Shown: positions 25,356-34,978, counted from the stretch's first letter. The stretch: 64,000 bases of DNA from Desulfatibacillum alkenivorans DSM 16219 (GCF_900142135.1 NZ_FQZU01000019.1:49675-113674), one strand, 5' to 3'. The notes: generated by a model from the letters alone, not told the origin. Translations and numbers: made by a program.

Positions 25356-26369
25356 ATGAAACTATCCAGTTTTCAAGTAGACGCGGAATCCCGCCCCAAA
25401 ATCCGCTTTGGGGCCTTGATGAAAAATGGAACAACCCTGGTCAGCTTCGCCGACGCAGCTCAGGCCCTGGACGGGAAAAAGCCCCGGGCTCTGGCCAATG
25501 CCCTGGCGTTTTTGGAAGGGGGCCCAAAGGCAAAGGAGCAGGCGTCAGACATTCTGGAAAGAGCGGAAAAGGAAAAACCAAGCGGAACCTGCTTTCCTGT
25601 GGACTCCGTCAGCCTGCTGGCGCCCGTCCCCAGGCCCGTGTCCATCCGGGATTGCCTGGCCTTTGAAAAACACCTGAACCAGAGCGCCCAGACCGTCATC
25701 AAGTGGCGCTCCCCGGCTTTGGCCGCGGCGAACCGGCTATTCGCCAAATATAAGGGAAGCCCTTTAATCAAGCCGCCCAAAATCTGGTACAAATTTCCGG
25801 TTTATTATACCGGCAACCCCATGTGCATGGTGGGGCCGGATCATGACATCCAGTGGCCGTCCTACTCCAAAAAACTGGATTACGAACTGGAGATGGGAAT
25901 CTACATCGGCAAACAGGGAAAAAACATCCCAAGGGATGAGGCGGCCTCTTACATCGCTGGATACACCATATTCAACGACTTCTCGGCCAGGGACATGCAA
26001 ATGCGGGAGATGGCAGGCAGGCTGGGACCGGCAAAAGGCAAGAATTTCGATACATCCTACGTCACCGGCCCCTGGCTGGTCACCCCGGACGAAATTCCCA
26101 ATCCCTACAACCTGACCATGATCGCCCGGGTTAACGGCGAGGAATGGTCCCGGGGCAATTCAGGCGAGATGTATCATAAATTTGAAGACATGATCCGCCA
26201 CATATCCCAGGACGAAACCCTCTACCCCGGAGAGTTGATCGGCTCCGGCACCGTGGGCGGAGGCTGCGGCCTGGAGCTGGACCGCTGGCTTTCCCCCGGC
26301 GACGTGGTGGAACTGGAAATTGAAGGCCTGGGCGTTTTGAAAAACCGCATCGTTCGACCCGCTGACTGA
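25356..26369 (+). CDS. Fumarylacetoacetate hydrolase-family protein
   Basis: A 337-aa FAH-fold enzyme. Such enzymes hydrolyse or decarboxylate beta-diketo or oxo acids using Mg2+ or Ca2+. Likely metal ligands are Glu177 and Glu179 (LDYELEMG) and Asp208 (FNDFSARD), followed by 'GKNFDTSYVTGPWLVTPDEI' and a GSGTVGGG loop, all standard. GGGGGG lies at the junction with the upstream amidohydrolase, 5 bases away, so the two are one operon. Whether the pair forms one pathway is unclear. Confidence 0.85.
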   Translation: MKLSSFQVDAESRPKIRFGALMKNGTTLVSFADAAQALDGKKPRALANALAFLEGGPKAKEQASDILERAEKEKPSGTCFPVDSVSLLAPVPRPVSIRDCLAFEKHLNQSAQTVIKWRSPALAAANRLFAKYKGSPLIKPPKIWYKFPVYYTGNPMCMVGPDHDIQWPSYSKKLDYELEMGIYIGKQGKNIPRDEAASYIAGYTIFNDFSARDMQMREMAGRLGPAKGKNFDTSYVTGPWLVTPDEIPNPYNLTMIARVNGEEWSRGNSGEMYHKFEDMIRHISQDETLYPGELIGSGTVGGGCGLELDRWLSPGDVVELEIEGLGVLKNRIVRPAD

Positions 26370-26562
26370 GTCTCTCCACGATAATTCTCCTCCTTTCTTC
26401 GGCCGAAATAAGTCTTGACCAAAATGTGTAGTATGTAGTAATCAATAAATAACCATCCAACAATTCCCCAAAAGCCAAGGAGGTGATGCCGCCCTGCGCC
26501 AGGACCAAGGCCGTTTGCCTTACTTTTCCGCTCATGACCCTACAAACTACAAGGAGAAAACC

Positions 26563-27414
26563 ATGGACAGAGAGATGACCCCGTCTGAAAAGGCGGAATA
26601 CAAAAGACACTTTCCCAACCTGGACGTAGACAGAGCCCGGGTTACGGACAACGCCACCGGCGTTTACAACTGCATTGCCTGGACCGTGGATGTGGATTGG
26701 GATTGGTTATGGCCCGGGTCCACCATCAATGAATTTGACGTGTTTTATCAAGGCTATGGCTTCGTGCGTCAAAATTCCGGCCCCGTGGCGGTTTGGGCGC
26801 TTAACGGCGACTACAACCAGATGACCCACGGATGCATATCCGGCCCTGGACACGGCCCGCGGTGGGAGTCCAAGTGCGGTGCAGGCCTTCGAATCCAGCA
26901 TGGGCTGACGGAGTTGGAAGGGGCGATTTATGGACAGGTGATCGCGTATTATGCTAAATCAAGGGATTCCCGCGTGTTGGATAAAGCCGCCATGCTGAAA
27001 GACGAGGTGAGGAAAAGCAAGGAGGTGGGCGCCATGCTGCTGGACGAGTACCAGAAAAAAGCACTGGATGGTTTGAAGGAGGCTATCCCCAAGGACACGG
27101 TGGAGGCCTTTGAAAACCGCTTTAGCGCCTGGAAGGAGACCTGGAAATCCGGCCACCGGATATTGCTCTCCGACACCAGTTACGTCAGGCACAGCGATGA
27201 ATTCGTTGAATTGGCCGGCATGGGCAAGGAAATAATGCCTCTGCTGATTGAGAAACTTGTGGAACCCGACAATTTTCGGGCTTTGCACCTTTATGACGCC
27301 TTGCAGACGGATAAATTCCTGAAAGTACCGGTCGGCGGCAGCGAGGAAGTCATCCTGAAAGGAGAGCGTTTCAGGGCCGAGGAAGTGGTCAAGCTGTTCC
27401 TTTCCAACACTTAG
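26563..27414 (+). CDS. DUF7689-like hypothetical protein
   Basis: A 283-aa soluble protein. Its first half resembles the DUF7689 group: FPNL near the start, YNCIAWTVD, a Trp-rich patch (WDWLWPG), GYGFV, a HGCI segment and 'SKCGAGLRIQHGLTELEGAIYGQV'. The conserved Cys and His suggest a papain- or NlpC-like fold, but activity is unproven. The second half (about 145-283) is a helical extension not recognised. The start at 26563 has AAGGAG upstream, and the longer frame from 26515 has no site. A stem of 9 bp follows the stop. Confidence 0.6.
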   Translation: MDREMTPSEKAEYKRHFPNLDVDRARVTDNATGVYNCIAWTVDVDWDWLWPGSTINEFDVFYQGYGFVRQNSGPVAVWALNGDYNQMTHGCISGPGHGPRWESKCGAGLRIQHGLTELEGAIYGQVIAYYAKSRDSRVLDKAAMLKDEVRKSKEVGAMLLDEYQKKALDGLKEAIPKDTVEAFENRFSAWKETWKSGHRILLSDTSYVRHSDEFVELAGMGKEIMPLLIEKLVEPDNFRALHLYDALQTDKFLKVPVGGSEEVILKGERFRAEEVVKLFLSNT

Positions 27415-27426
27415 CCCCTTTTCTGC

Positions 27427-27457
27427 TGCGCCTCCTCTGTGGTCAAGCGGAGGCGCA
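27427..27457 (+). terminator. Hairpin after DUF7689-like gene
   Basis: TGCGCCTCC (27427-27435) pairs with GGAGGCGCA (27449-27457) across a 13-base loop, 13 bases after the stop. There is no real T-run, so it may act as an mRNA end stabiliser rather than an intrinsic terminator. Confidence 0.4.
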
Positions 27458-27601
27458 GGTTCGTTCCTTTCCCTGGCGGCGCCATAAACCCACGCTCAAC
27501 ATGCCCTTGCTGTACGCCTTGCCCCGTGCTAAAACCTTTTTGGTCAAACAATTTACAACGGATAATCAGCAATTACTTATAGAACCAAGACCTCGCAAAC
27601 A

Positions 27602-30600
27602 ATGCCCCCAAAACCCGACAAAGTGGCGGAGTACATTAACGCCCTCAAAGCCTCCTCGCGCATGGCCGATCAGGTGGTGACCCACCGGTCTTTTCCCAAA
27701 TCCAGGGCGCAGTACGGCCACCCCGAGGCGCCGTGGCCGGACCCCATATGCGGAATCCTTCAAGAGGCGGGCGTCAAAAAGCTGTTCAAGCATCAGGTGC
27801 AGGCCATTGACCTGATCCGGAGGGGCGAAAATATTGTGGCGGCCACGCCCACGGCCAGCGGCAAAACCTTTATGTACAACCTGCCCGTGCTTGAGGCTTT
27901 GGCGCAGGATCCCGGCGCTCATGCCCTGTACATGTTTCCGTTAAAAGCCCTGACCCAGGACCAGATCAAGACCTTCCGCAAGCTGGCTGCGAGCATGGAA
28001 AACGGGCCCACGGCCGAAATCTACGACGGAGACACCACGTCTTACCGGCGCCGTAAAATCAAGGAGGCGCCGCCCAACGCCATATTTACCAACCCGGAAA
28101 TGCTGCATTTGGGTTTTTTGCCCTATCATCACAATTGGGAGGGTTTTTTCGGCAAGCTGAAATATATTGTCGTGGATGAGGTCCATACTTACCGGGGCGT
28201 CATGGGCTCCCACATGGCCTGGGTCTTTGCACGGCTTTTGCGGGTGTGCCGCTATTACGGCTCCGACCCCCAATTCGTGATGTGTTCGGCCACCATCGCC
28301 AATCCCCGTGATCTGGCGTGCAGGCTCACCGGCCGGGATTTTAAGCTGGTGGAAAAAAGTACGGCCCCCCGAGGCGCACGCCACGTGGTGTTCATGAATC
28401 CCCAGACAGGCCCGGCCCAGACGGCCATCATGCTTCTTAAGGCGGCCCTGGCAAGGGGGCTTCGCACCATTGTCTACACCCAATCGCGCAAAATGACCGA
28501 GCTAATCTCCATGTGGGCGTCCGAGCGGGCCGGGGAGTTCAAAGACAAAATCAGCGCCTACCGGGCCGGATATCTTCCGGAGGAGAGGCGCGAAATCGAA
28601 ACAAAACTGGCCAGCGGCGAACTGCTGGCCGTGGTTTCCACCAGCGCCCTGGAACTGGGGATAGACATAGGCGCCCTGGACCTGTGCATCCTGGTGGGAT
28701 ATCCCGGCACGGTCATGGCCACCTGGCAGCGGAGCGGACGCGTGGGCCGGGATTTGTCCGAGTCGGCCATGGTGCTCATCGCCGGGGAGGACGCCCTGGA
28801 CCAATATTTCATGCGCAACCCGGAGGATTTTTTCTCCCGCAGTGTGGAAAACGCGGTCATCAATCCCCTGAACCCGGTCATCAGCGCCAGGCATATTGAG
28901 TGCGCCGCCGCAGAGCTTCCCCTGAACCTGGACGACCCCATTCTCCAATCCGGCGCATTGGAAAAGACTATTTTCGGCCTGGAGCAGGAAGGCAAGCTGC
29001 TAAGGGACGCCAAGGGAAGCCGGCTGTACGCCTCCAAAAAGAAGCCCCAGCGGGACGTGGACCTGCGCGGCTCGGGCAGCCAGTTCACCATCATGGTCGC
29101 CGATCCTGAAGACCCGGAAGGCCCCGGCGGCCAGAGCGTGGGCCAGATCGACCTGTTCCGGGCTTTCCGCGAAACCCATCCCGGCGCCATTTACCTGCAC
29201 CTGGGCAGAACCTACCGGGTGGACGCCCTGGATCTTGCCCGCAGGACCGTGTTTGCAAGGCCCGCCCAGGTGGATTATTACACCCAGGCCAGGGGCGACA
29301 AGGACACGGAAATCCTGGAGATCTTCGACGAAAGAACCGTGTGGGGAACCCGGGTGTATTGCGGCAGGCTGAAGGTTACGGACAAGGTGACGGGTTTTGA
29401 AAGCAAAAAGGTGCGCACCCGCAAAAGCCTGGGAATCACGCCCCTGGACCTGCCGTCCAACACCTTTGAAACCCAGGGATTATGGTTTGAAATCCCCGGC
29501 CATACCCAAAAGGCCGTGGAAGACAAGTTCATGCACTTCATGGGGGGCATCCACGCTATTGAGCATGCGGCCATCGGCATAGCCCCCTTGATCGTCATGG
29601 CCGACCGCAACGACCTGGGGGGCATTTCCACCCCCTTTCACCCCCAAATGGGAGGCCCGGCGGTTTTCATCTACGACGGCGTGCCCGGCGGCGTAGGGCT
29701 TTCCCTCATCGCCTTTAAAAAAGCCCTGGAGTTGTTCGCCAAAACCATGCAGGCCATCAAGTCCTGCCCCTGCGAAACGGGTTGCCCCAGTTGCGTGCAC
29801 TCCCCCAAATGCGGATCCGGCAACCGGCCCATCGACAAGGAAGCATCTCTTTTTATATTGGAGTCCATCAGAGGCGCCAAGCCGGAAAAACGGAAAAGAA
29901 TCGTTCTTAATAAACCTGAAGAGGCGAACAAGGCGGCTGAGCAGGCCCCGCCCCCGGAAAAACCGGCCATAAATATACAATCATCTGAAAACAAAGGTGT
30001 TGACCTGGGGCAAGCCTACGCCGCCGCCATTGACGCATTCATCCAACCGGAAAAAGAGCATAACCCCTTCAAGCCCCTGGAAAATTATGGAGTTCTGGAC
30101 ATAGAAACCCGGCGCAGCGCCGCGGAAGTGGGGGGATGGGGCAACGCCTACCGCATGGGAGTCAGCTGCTCCGTGCTTTACGACTCCCGGGATGACAAAT
30201 TCCACGAATACTTTCAGGACGACACCGACGCCCTGGCCCAACACCTGACCCAGCTGGATTTGGTGGTGGGGTTTAATATTATAAGGTTCGACTACCAGGT
30301 GCTTTCGGCGCACACGGCCTTTGATTTTTCCGCCATCCCCACCCTGGACATGCTCCAGAAAATCTACGGCGTCTTGGGATACCGCATTTCCCTGGATAAA
30401 CTGGCCCAGCACACCCTTGGAACGCAAAAGACCGCGGACGGCCTCCAAGCCTTAAAGTGGTGGAAGCAGGGAAAAATGGACAAGATCCTGAAATACTGCC
30501 GGGCCGACGTGGCCATTACCCGGGACTTGTTCCTATACGGCCGGGAGCACGGCCATCTTTTGTTCCAAAACAAAGCCAAAAAGGTGGTCCGGGTTCCGGT

Positions 30601-30610
30601 CAAGTGGTGA
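27602..30610 (+). CDS. Helicase-exonuclease fusion (MrfA/YprA-like plus MrfB/YprB-like)
   Basis: A 1002-aa DNA-repair-type protein. Residues 1-~480 are an SF2 helicase with Walker A ATPTASGKT (81-89), DEVH (about 190) and CSATIAN (about 226). The middle ends with an MZB/DUF1998 zinc cluster, CPCETGCPSCVHSPKC (about 722-737), as in MrfA. The C-terminal ~170 residues form a DEDD/RNase H-like exonuclease with LDIET (Asp833, Glu835), VGFNIIRFDYQVL and YCRADVAITRDLF, as in MrfB. In Bacillus subtilis these are two proteins acting in mitomycin C lesion repair; here they are one chain. The ribosome-binding site is weak. Confidence 0.87.
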   Translation: MPPKPDKVAEYINALKASSRMADQVVTHRSFPKSRAQYGHPEAPWPDPICGILQEAGVKKLFKHQVQAIDLIRRGENIVAATPTASGKTFMYNLPVLEALAQDPGAHALYMFPLKALTQDQIKTFRKLAASMENGPTAEIYDGDTTSYRRRKIKEAPPNAIFTNPEMLHLGFLPYHHNWEGFFGKLKYIVVDEVHTYRGVMGSHMAWVFARLLRVCRYYGSDPQFVMCSATIANPRDLACRLTGRDFKLVEKSTAPRGARHVVFMNPQTGPAQTAIMLLKAALARGLRTIVYTQSRKMTELISMWASERAGEFKDKISAYRAGYLPEERREIETKLASGELLAVVSTSALELGIDIGALDLCILVGYPGTVMATWQRSGRVGRDLSESAMVLIAGEDALDQYFMRNPEDFFSRSVENAVINPLNPVISARHIECAAAELPLNLDDPILQSGALEKTIFGLEQEGKLLRDAKGSRLYASKKKPQRDVDLRGSGSQFTIMVADPEDPEGPGGQSVGQIDLFRAFRETHPGAIYLHLGRTYRVDALDLARRTVFARPAQVDYYTQARGDKDTEILEIFDERTVWGTRVYCGRLKVTDKVTGFESKKVRTRKSLGITPLDLPSNTFETQGLWFEIPGHTQKAVEDKFMHFMGGIHAIEHAAIGIAPLIVMADRNDLGGISTPFHPQMGGPAVFIYDGVPGGVGLSLIAFKKALELFAKTMQAIKSCPCETGCPSCVHSPKCGSGNRPIDKEASLFILESIRGAKPEKRKRIVLNKPEEANKAAEQAPPPEKPAINIQSSENKGVDLGQAYAAAIDAFIQPEKEHNPFKPLENYGVLDIETRRSAAEVGGWGNAYRMGVSCSVLYDSRDDKFHEYFQDDTDALAQHLTQLDLVVGFNIIRFDYQVLSAHTAFDFSAIPTLDMLQKIYGVLGYRISLDKLAQHTLGTQKTADGLQALKWWKQGKMDKILKYCRADVAITRDLFLYGREHGHLLFQNKAKKVVRVPVKW

Positions 30611-30660
30611 AAATGCAGTTTGGCTATCGAACAGCAAATTAAATCAATAAGGTTTAATGG

Positions 30661-30918
30661 TTACGGCTTTTCCAAAATGTCGTGGGCTCCAATATTTCTC
30701 AAGGTATAGACGTCTTCGTCGAGCTGAAATGTGAATCGATAGGATTTGGTTGCCCGAGCTTCCCAGATGTCTGGAACGCCCTGCATTTTCTTCATATTTA
30801 AAGAGGGGTGATTGGGGGCGGAAAGCAAGAGCCCCAACGGTTTGTCCGTTGCTTCCCGTATCTGCCGGGGCAGCTTTTTATATGCTTTGACGAATCTGTT
30901 TGTGAAGCTCAGCTTCAT
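30661..30918 (-). CDS. RelE/ParE-superfamily toxin
   Basis: An 85-aa type II toxin of the RelE/ParE superfamily. Features are the basic N-terminal helix (FVKAYKKLPRQIREA), a mid-protein 'WEARATKSYRFTFQLDED' and a final IGAHDIL strand, all typical of the fold. A His near the end and scattered Arg/Lys would form the mRNA-cleavage site if it is RelE-like. Its ATG overlaps the TGA of the upstream antitoxin by 4 bases, so the pair is translationally coupled. Confidence 0.8.
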   Translation of the reverse strand: MKLSFTNRFVKAYKKLPRQIREATDKPLGLLLSAPNHPSLNMKKMQGVPDIWEARATKSYRFTFQLDEDVYTLRNIGAHDILEKP

Positions 30919-31199
30919 TCTTTGGCGTCTTTGAGAGCTTTTAGAGCATCGTCAATGTTGTCAAATGGGCCGGTCACGTTTCCTTCGGAAATATCCCGAT
31001 CCGCTTCCGCCTCGCCCCTCTGCCACTCTTTGGTGTAAAACCAGGAATCTTCGGCATTGATAATCTTGGCGGGTTTGAGCACAACCCGCCCCTCCTCCAG
31101 TTCGGCATTCACAAAATCCCCGACCTTCAGCCCCAACGCTTTCCGGATTCGGGCGGGCAGGGTGACAGAGCCGTTGCTGGTGATTTTTATGGTCGTCAT
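30915..31199 (-). CDS. AbrB-like antitoxin
   Basis: A 94-aa antitoxin. The N-terminal ~48 residues form an AbrB/MazE swapped-hairpin DNA-binding domain (ITSNGSVTLPARIRKALGL, then VGDFVNAELEEGRVVLKP). The C-terminal half is acidic and would wrap the toxin. The start at 31199 gives GAGG an 8-base spacing; upstream in-frame ATGs are too close to it or lack a site. It presumably represses its own operon; TTCATAAC repeats lie around the promoter. Confidence 0.8.
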   Translation of the reverse strand: MTTIKITSNGSVTLPARIRKALGLKVGDFVNAELEEGRVVLKPAKIINAEDSWFYTKEWQRGEAEADRDISEGNVTGPFDNIDDALKALKDAKE

Positions 31200-31200
31200 T

Positions 31201-31263
31201 TTCATAACCTCGTAATATATGAATTCCTTAATTTCATAACAGTACAATTTAGAAATTTGTCAA
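31201..31263 (-). promoter_or_regulatory. Promoter and operator-like repeats of the toxin-antitoxin pair
   Basis: On the minus strand TTGACA (31258-31263) is followed after 18 bases by TTATGA (31234-31239), a good sigma-70 pair. On the plus strand TTCATAAC occurs at 31201-31208 and 31233-31240, the second overlapping the -10, a plausible site for AbrB-type autoregulation. Confidence 0.45.
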
Positions 31264-31424
31264 GCTATCCAGATCGGCTAACATGGGTCGGGTATGTTGA
31301 ATAATTGTTCAAGACGTCCCTTGGCTGGACTGGCCAGGATCGTTGGGGAACAAATCGAAAAATGCTTAATTTCAGGCAATTATATTTGAGGCCATCATCA
31401 TTTATTCTGGTTTGAGGGTTTCTC

Positions 31425-31453
31425 TTGACAAGTGTGCGCTTTGCATAATAAGG
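31425..31453 (+). promoter_or_regulatory. Candidate sigma-70 promoter of sat
   Basis: A perfect TTGACA lies at 31425-31430. The -10 is ambiguous: ATAAGG at 17-base spacing or TAATAA at 15. It would give a leader of roughly 95 bases before sat. The rest of the 31264-31424 region upstream holds no recognised gene. Confidence 0.4.
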
Positions 31454-31553
31454 TGCTGTGTCTTTTTTCACATGCTCTATAAGGACCTGGTGAGAAAGCT
31501 CCGCAGGGCCGCGGGGCTGGTTTTTACAATAAAAAGCAAAAGGAGATCAACAC

Positions 31554-32828
31554 ATGTCGAATCTTATTCCCCCCCATGGCGGCAAAGGTCTAGTATGCTG
31601 CCTCCTGGAAGGCGCAGAACTCGAAGCTGAAAAGAAAAAGGCCGAAGGCCTGCCCAAGCTGAACATCAGCTCCCGTGCAAAGGGCGACCTGATCATGATG
31701 GGCATCGGCGGGTTCTCCCCCCTGGACGGCTTCATGACCAAAGCTGACTGGAAGGGCGTTTGCGAAAACTTTCTGATGGCCGATGGCACCTTCTGGCCCA
31801 TCCCCGTTACCTTGGATGCTTCCGCTGACGACGCCGCCAAGATCAACGTGGGCGATGAAATCGCTCTGTACTATCCCAAACGGGATGAGATCATGGCCAC
31901 CATGAAGGTCACCGAAAAATACGAAATGACCGAAGAAGACAAAAAGTTCGAGTGCGAAAAAGTCTTCATGGGCGAAGGCACCCCGACTGCGGAGGAATTC
32001 TGGAAGATCGCCAAGGATGATCATCCGGGCGTCCAGATGGTTATGCAACAGGGCGAATTCAACCTGGCCGGTCCCGTCAAGGTTCTGTCCGAAGCTGAAT
32101 ACCCCACGGAATATCCTGGAATCTATCAGCGTCCCGCAGAGTCCCGCGCCATCTTCGAGGAAAGAGGCTGGAAAGAAATCGCTGCCATGCAGCTTCGCAA
32201 CCCCATGCACCGCTCCCACGAGTACCTCTGCAAGATCGCAGTGGAAGTGTGCGACGGCTGCTTCATCCACTCCCTCATCGGCAACCTGAAGCCCGGCGAC
32301 ATTCCGGCTGACGTCCGCGTCAAGTGCATCGACGCGCTGGTGAAGAATTACTTCGTGGAAGACAAAGTGGTTCAGGGCGGTTACCCCCTGGATATGCGTT
32401 ACGCCGGCCCCCGCGAAGGCCTGCTGCACGCCACCTTCCGTCAAAACTACGGCTGCTCCCGTATGATCATCGGCCGCGACCACGCCGGCGTCGGCGATTT
32501 CTACGGCATGTTCGAAGCCCAGACCATCTTCGACAAAATCCCTTGCCCCACCGAAGAAGGCAAGGCTCTGCTCTGCACGCCTCTGAAGATTGACTGGACC
32601 TTCTACTGCTACAAGTGCGACGGCATGGCTTCCCTCCGGACCTGCCCCCACGACAAAGCCGACCGCGTGCTCCTGTCCGGCACCATGCTCCGCAAAATGC
32701 TGTCCGAAGGCGGAGAGCTTCCGGATCACTTCGGCCGCGACGAAGTTGTGGCTATCCTTCGCGAGTACTACGAAGGCCTCACCGAGAAGGTGGAAGTCAA
32801 GCTGCACGGCGCCGCAACCGGCAACTAG
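31554..32828 (+). CDS. sat: Sulfate adenylyltransferase (ATP sulfurylase)
   Basis: A 424-aa cytoplasmic enzyme activating sulfate to adenosine 5'-phosphosulfate, the first step of dissimilatory sulfate reduction. The active-site motif [10 protein letters not shown] lies at 213-222, and the later [11 protein letters not shown] segment and a C-terminal [17 protein letters not shown] zinc-type cluster match the dissimilatory Sat proteins. AAGGAG is well placed. Codon use is strongly biased to C-ending codons, consistent with very high expression. It is monocistronic, with its own promoter and an intrinsic terminator. It is the best single marker that the host is a sulfate reducer. Confidence 0.97.
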   Translation: MSNLIPPHGGKGLVCCLLEGAELEAEKKKAEGLPKLNISSRAKGDLIMMGIGGFSPLDGFMTKADWKGVCENFLMADGTFWPIPVTLDASADDAAKINVGDEIALYYPKRDEIMATMKVTEKYEMTEEDKKFECEKVFMGEGTPTAEEFWKIAKDDHPGVQMVMQQGEFNLAGPVKVLSEAEYPTEYPGIYQRPAESRAIFEERGWKEIAAMQLRNPMHRSHEYLCKIAVEVCDGCFIHSLIGNLKPGDIPADVRVKCIDALVKNYFVEDKVVQGGYPLDMRYAGPREGLLHATFRQNYGCSRMIIGRDHAGVGDFYGMFEAQTIFDKIPCPTEEGKALLCTPLKIDWTFYCYKCDGMASLRTCPHDKADRVLLSGTMLRKMLSEGGELPDHFGRDEVVAILREYYEGLTEKVEVKLHGAATGN

Positions 32829-32866
32829 AAGTAAATCCTCCGGGATTCATTCCGGTTGAGTATTTG

Positions 32867-32898
32867 AGGGGAGTCCATTGGGGCTCCCCTCTTTTTTT
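32867..32898 (+). terminator. Intrinsic terminator of sat
   Basis: AGGGGAG (32867-32873) pairs with CTCCCCT (32884-32890) across a 10-base loop and is followed by CTTTTTTT. It starts 39 bases after the sat stop codon. Confidence 0.88.
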
Positions 32899-33087
32899 GA
32901 CCAAAGCGCCTCCTTTCCCATATCTCTCTGTAAAAAGTAAAATCCTCTCTTTAATTACTAGTTACTTAATGCTATACAAGTAATGTTGAACTTAACGATC
33001 GTGGAATTCCTGGCGGAAATTCCTTGAACCTTGTCTTCAAACCTTGGCCTTTATCCATCATCACGCTTGACTACGGAGGGGGATGTC

Positions 33088-34281
33088 ATGAGCTTTATGG
33101 ATTGCTGCGACTGGACCAAATGCACCCAATGCGGAACCTGTTTGAATAACTGCCCGGTTCTTAAACTGGATAACAAGGAAGGGGGAGAAACCATCCTTCA
33201 CATGATTGAGGGGGGGCTGCCTGATTCCATCTTAAACCAATGCACTTTGTGCATGAGTTGCAACTCGTTTTGCCCGGAAGGCTTGAGGCCTTACGAACTC
33301 ATCCTTCAACGGGTTTCCGAACAGCCCAAAAGAAAAGACGCCCTGCCCGGTCTGGTTCCTTATTTCCTCATGGGAACTCCCGGCCCGGTGTTTTTTCCCG
33401 ACTTGTACGCCATGCAGAACCAGGAGGAAAAGGCCGTCCTGGACAAATGGGGCGAATTTCCCGAACCGTCGGACGAACTTTTGTGGATCGGCTGCATAGG
33501 CCGCCTGTTTTGCAAGGACTTGGAGAATTCCAAGGTCCTGGCCTCCCTGCCCAAGTTCAGCCCGGCGGACCTTTGCTGCGGAGAGCTTCACTACCGCACA
33601 GGCCAGTGGGACGCTTTCATGGAAAATACGGACAAGGTGTTTTCCGTGCTCAGCAAGGTGGAAACCAAACGGCTGGTTTGCTACTGCGGCTCCTGCTGCA
33701 CCTTTCTGGGGACTATTCTGCCCGAGGTCGCGGGTAAAAAATTGCCTTATGAGGTGATATCCCTCTACCAATGGCTGCTGGAAAAACATCAGGCCGGGGA
33801 GTTGGAGTTGAAAAAGCCCCTGGGCTATGCAGCCGCAGTGCATGAATCCTGCTACGCCACGGAGCTGGGGGACGGATTTCAGCAAACCCTCAGGGACGTA
33901 TATCAGGCGGCCGGGTGCCAGGTTGTGGAAATGGAGCACACGGGCGCCAGCGCCCTGACTTGCGGCGCGGCCAGCGTGGCCCGGGATTTTGACCTGGCCT
34001 CCGTGGTGAAGGTGCAGGCCAAAAGGCTTAAGGAAGTCAAAGAGGCCGGAACCCGGAATATGGCGCTCAACTGCCCCGGCTGTTATCTGACCCTGGCGCC
34101 CCACAGCTGGGTCAAGCGGGTGCGGCTGAAATACATGCCCGAGGAACTGCTCAAGGCCTTTGGCGACGAGATTTCCGCGCCCATCTCCCGGCTGATGCCC
34201 CGGGTCATCTATACTCTGGGCAAACGCGCGCCCCTCGCCTGGAAGAAGGCCGACCCCAAAACCATGCGGATTGTTAGTTGA
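33088..34281 (+). CDS. HdrD/GlpC-like Fe-S and CCG-domain oxidoreductase subunit
   Basis: A 397-aa iron-sulfur protein. Two [4Fe-4S] ferredoxin motifs lie at Cys12-15-18-22 and Cys52-55-58-62, each ending in CP. Two CCG-type cysteine domains follow (CCGEL and CYCGSCC, then HESCY, TCGAAS and NCPGCY), as in heterodisulfide reductase HdrD, GlpC and lactate/glycolate oxidase subunits. It would relay electrons to a disulfide or quinone in the cytoplasm. The start at 33088 has GGAGGGGG upstream; a TTG at 33031 is rejected. It stands alone rather than beside Hdr partners, so its redox partner is unknown. Confidence 0.85.
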   Translation: MSFMDCCDWTKCTQCGTCLNNCPVLKLDNKEGGETILHMIEGGLPDSILNQCTLCMSCNSFCPEGLRPYELILQRVSEQPKRKDALPGLVPYFLMGTPGPVFFPDLYAMQNQEEKAVLDKWGEFPEPSDELLWIGCIGRLFCKDLENSKVLASLPKFSPADLCCGELHYRTGQWDAFMENTDKVFSVLSKVETKRLVCYCGSCCTFLGTILPEVAGKKLPYEVISLYQWLLEKHQAGELELKKPLGYAAAVHESCYATELGDGFQQTLRDVYQAAGCQVVEMEHTGASALTCGAASVARDFDLASVVKVQAKRLKEVKEAGTRNMALNCPGCYLTLAPHSWVKRVRLKYMPEELLKAFGDEISAPISRLMPRVIYTLGKRAPLAWKKADPKTMRIVS

Positions 34282-34384
34282 TTCGTCGGGGCGAGTTTCC
34301 GATCTGTTTTGATAAACGGCGAAAAATCTGCTAAAAACGCTGAGGCCTTACTCGTCACTTGGAAAATCAATACGGAAGATCGCC

Positions 34385-34936
34385 ATGGGTGGAAAATTGG
34401 ATTTTCGGGGGTGGTTTGCAAGAAACGCTTTCTTGATACTGTTCTGCCTGATTATGGCCGGGGGAATGGCCTACTTGTTCTGGCCTGAATCCCGCAGCGC
34501 GGAAGACCATCTGGAAGACCTGGAGAAAAAAGCCAACTACGCTTATACGGTGGGCAACTACGATCAGGCGGAGTCCCTGTGCCGGGAATTTTTGTCCGAA
34601 TCGGAAAAAGCCTACGGGCTTTTTCACCCCAACGTGGCCTTCGCCCTCAACAACCTGGCCCTGGTGCTCCAGGCCAAAAATCGTCCCGAGGAGGCCCTGC
34701 CCTTGCTGCAACGCTCCCTGGCCATTAATGAGACGGCATGGGGCCCCAATCATAGGGACGTGGTGAAATCCCTTTGCAACCTGGCCTTATTAATGGAATC
34801 CATGGAAAACAACCAGGAGGCCGCCAGATTGTTCGGAAAGGCCGCCGCCTCGGCTAAGGCCGGCCTTCCTCCCTCGGATCCGCTTATACCCTACATCCAA
34901 GACAATTTGGATCGTTTGAATGAATCCGATTCCTAA
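34385..34936 (+). CDS. Membrane-anchored TPR protein
   Basis: A 183-aa protein with one N-terminal transmembrane helix (about residues 14-32, AFLILFCLIMAGGMAYLFW) followed by three to four tetratricopeptide repeats of the kinesin-light-chain-like type ('FHPNVAFALNNLALVLQAKN' and NHRDVVKSLCNLALLME). The TPR part is probably periplasmic and serves protein-protein binding. No enzymatic domain is present. A perfect 14-bp hairpin follows the stop. Confidence 0.75.
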   Translation: MGGKLDFRGWFARNAFLILFCLIMAGGMAYLFWPESRSAEDHLEDLEKKANYAYTVGNYDQAESLCREFLSESEKAYGLFHPNVAFALNNLALVLQAKNRPEEALPLLQRSLAINETAWGPNHRDVVKSLCNLALLMESMENNQEAARLFGKAAASAKAGLPPSDPLIPYIQDNLDRLNESDS

Positions 34937-34945
34937 AAAAGGTAA

Positions 34946-34978
34946 GGCCGGATCGTCACCTGATGTGACGATCCGGCC
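34946..34978 (+). terminator. 14-bp perfect hairpin after TPR gene
   Basis: GGCCGGATCGTCAC (34946-34959) pairs perfectly with GTGACGATCCGGCC (34965-34978) across a 5-base loop, 10 bases after the stop. It lacks a T-run, so it could be a Rho-assisted end or an mRNA stabiliser. Confidence 0.55.

Noticed and set aside
31590..32807. A 405-codon open frame antisense to sat
   Set aside because: It lies entirely opposite a highly expressed, C-ending-codon gene; such bias keeps the antisense frame open. No ribosome-binding site or recognised domain.
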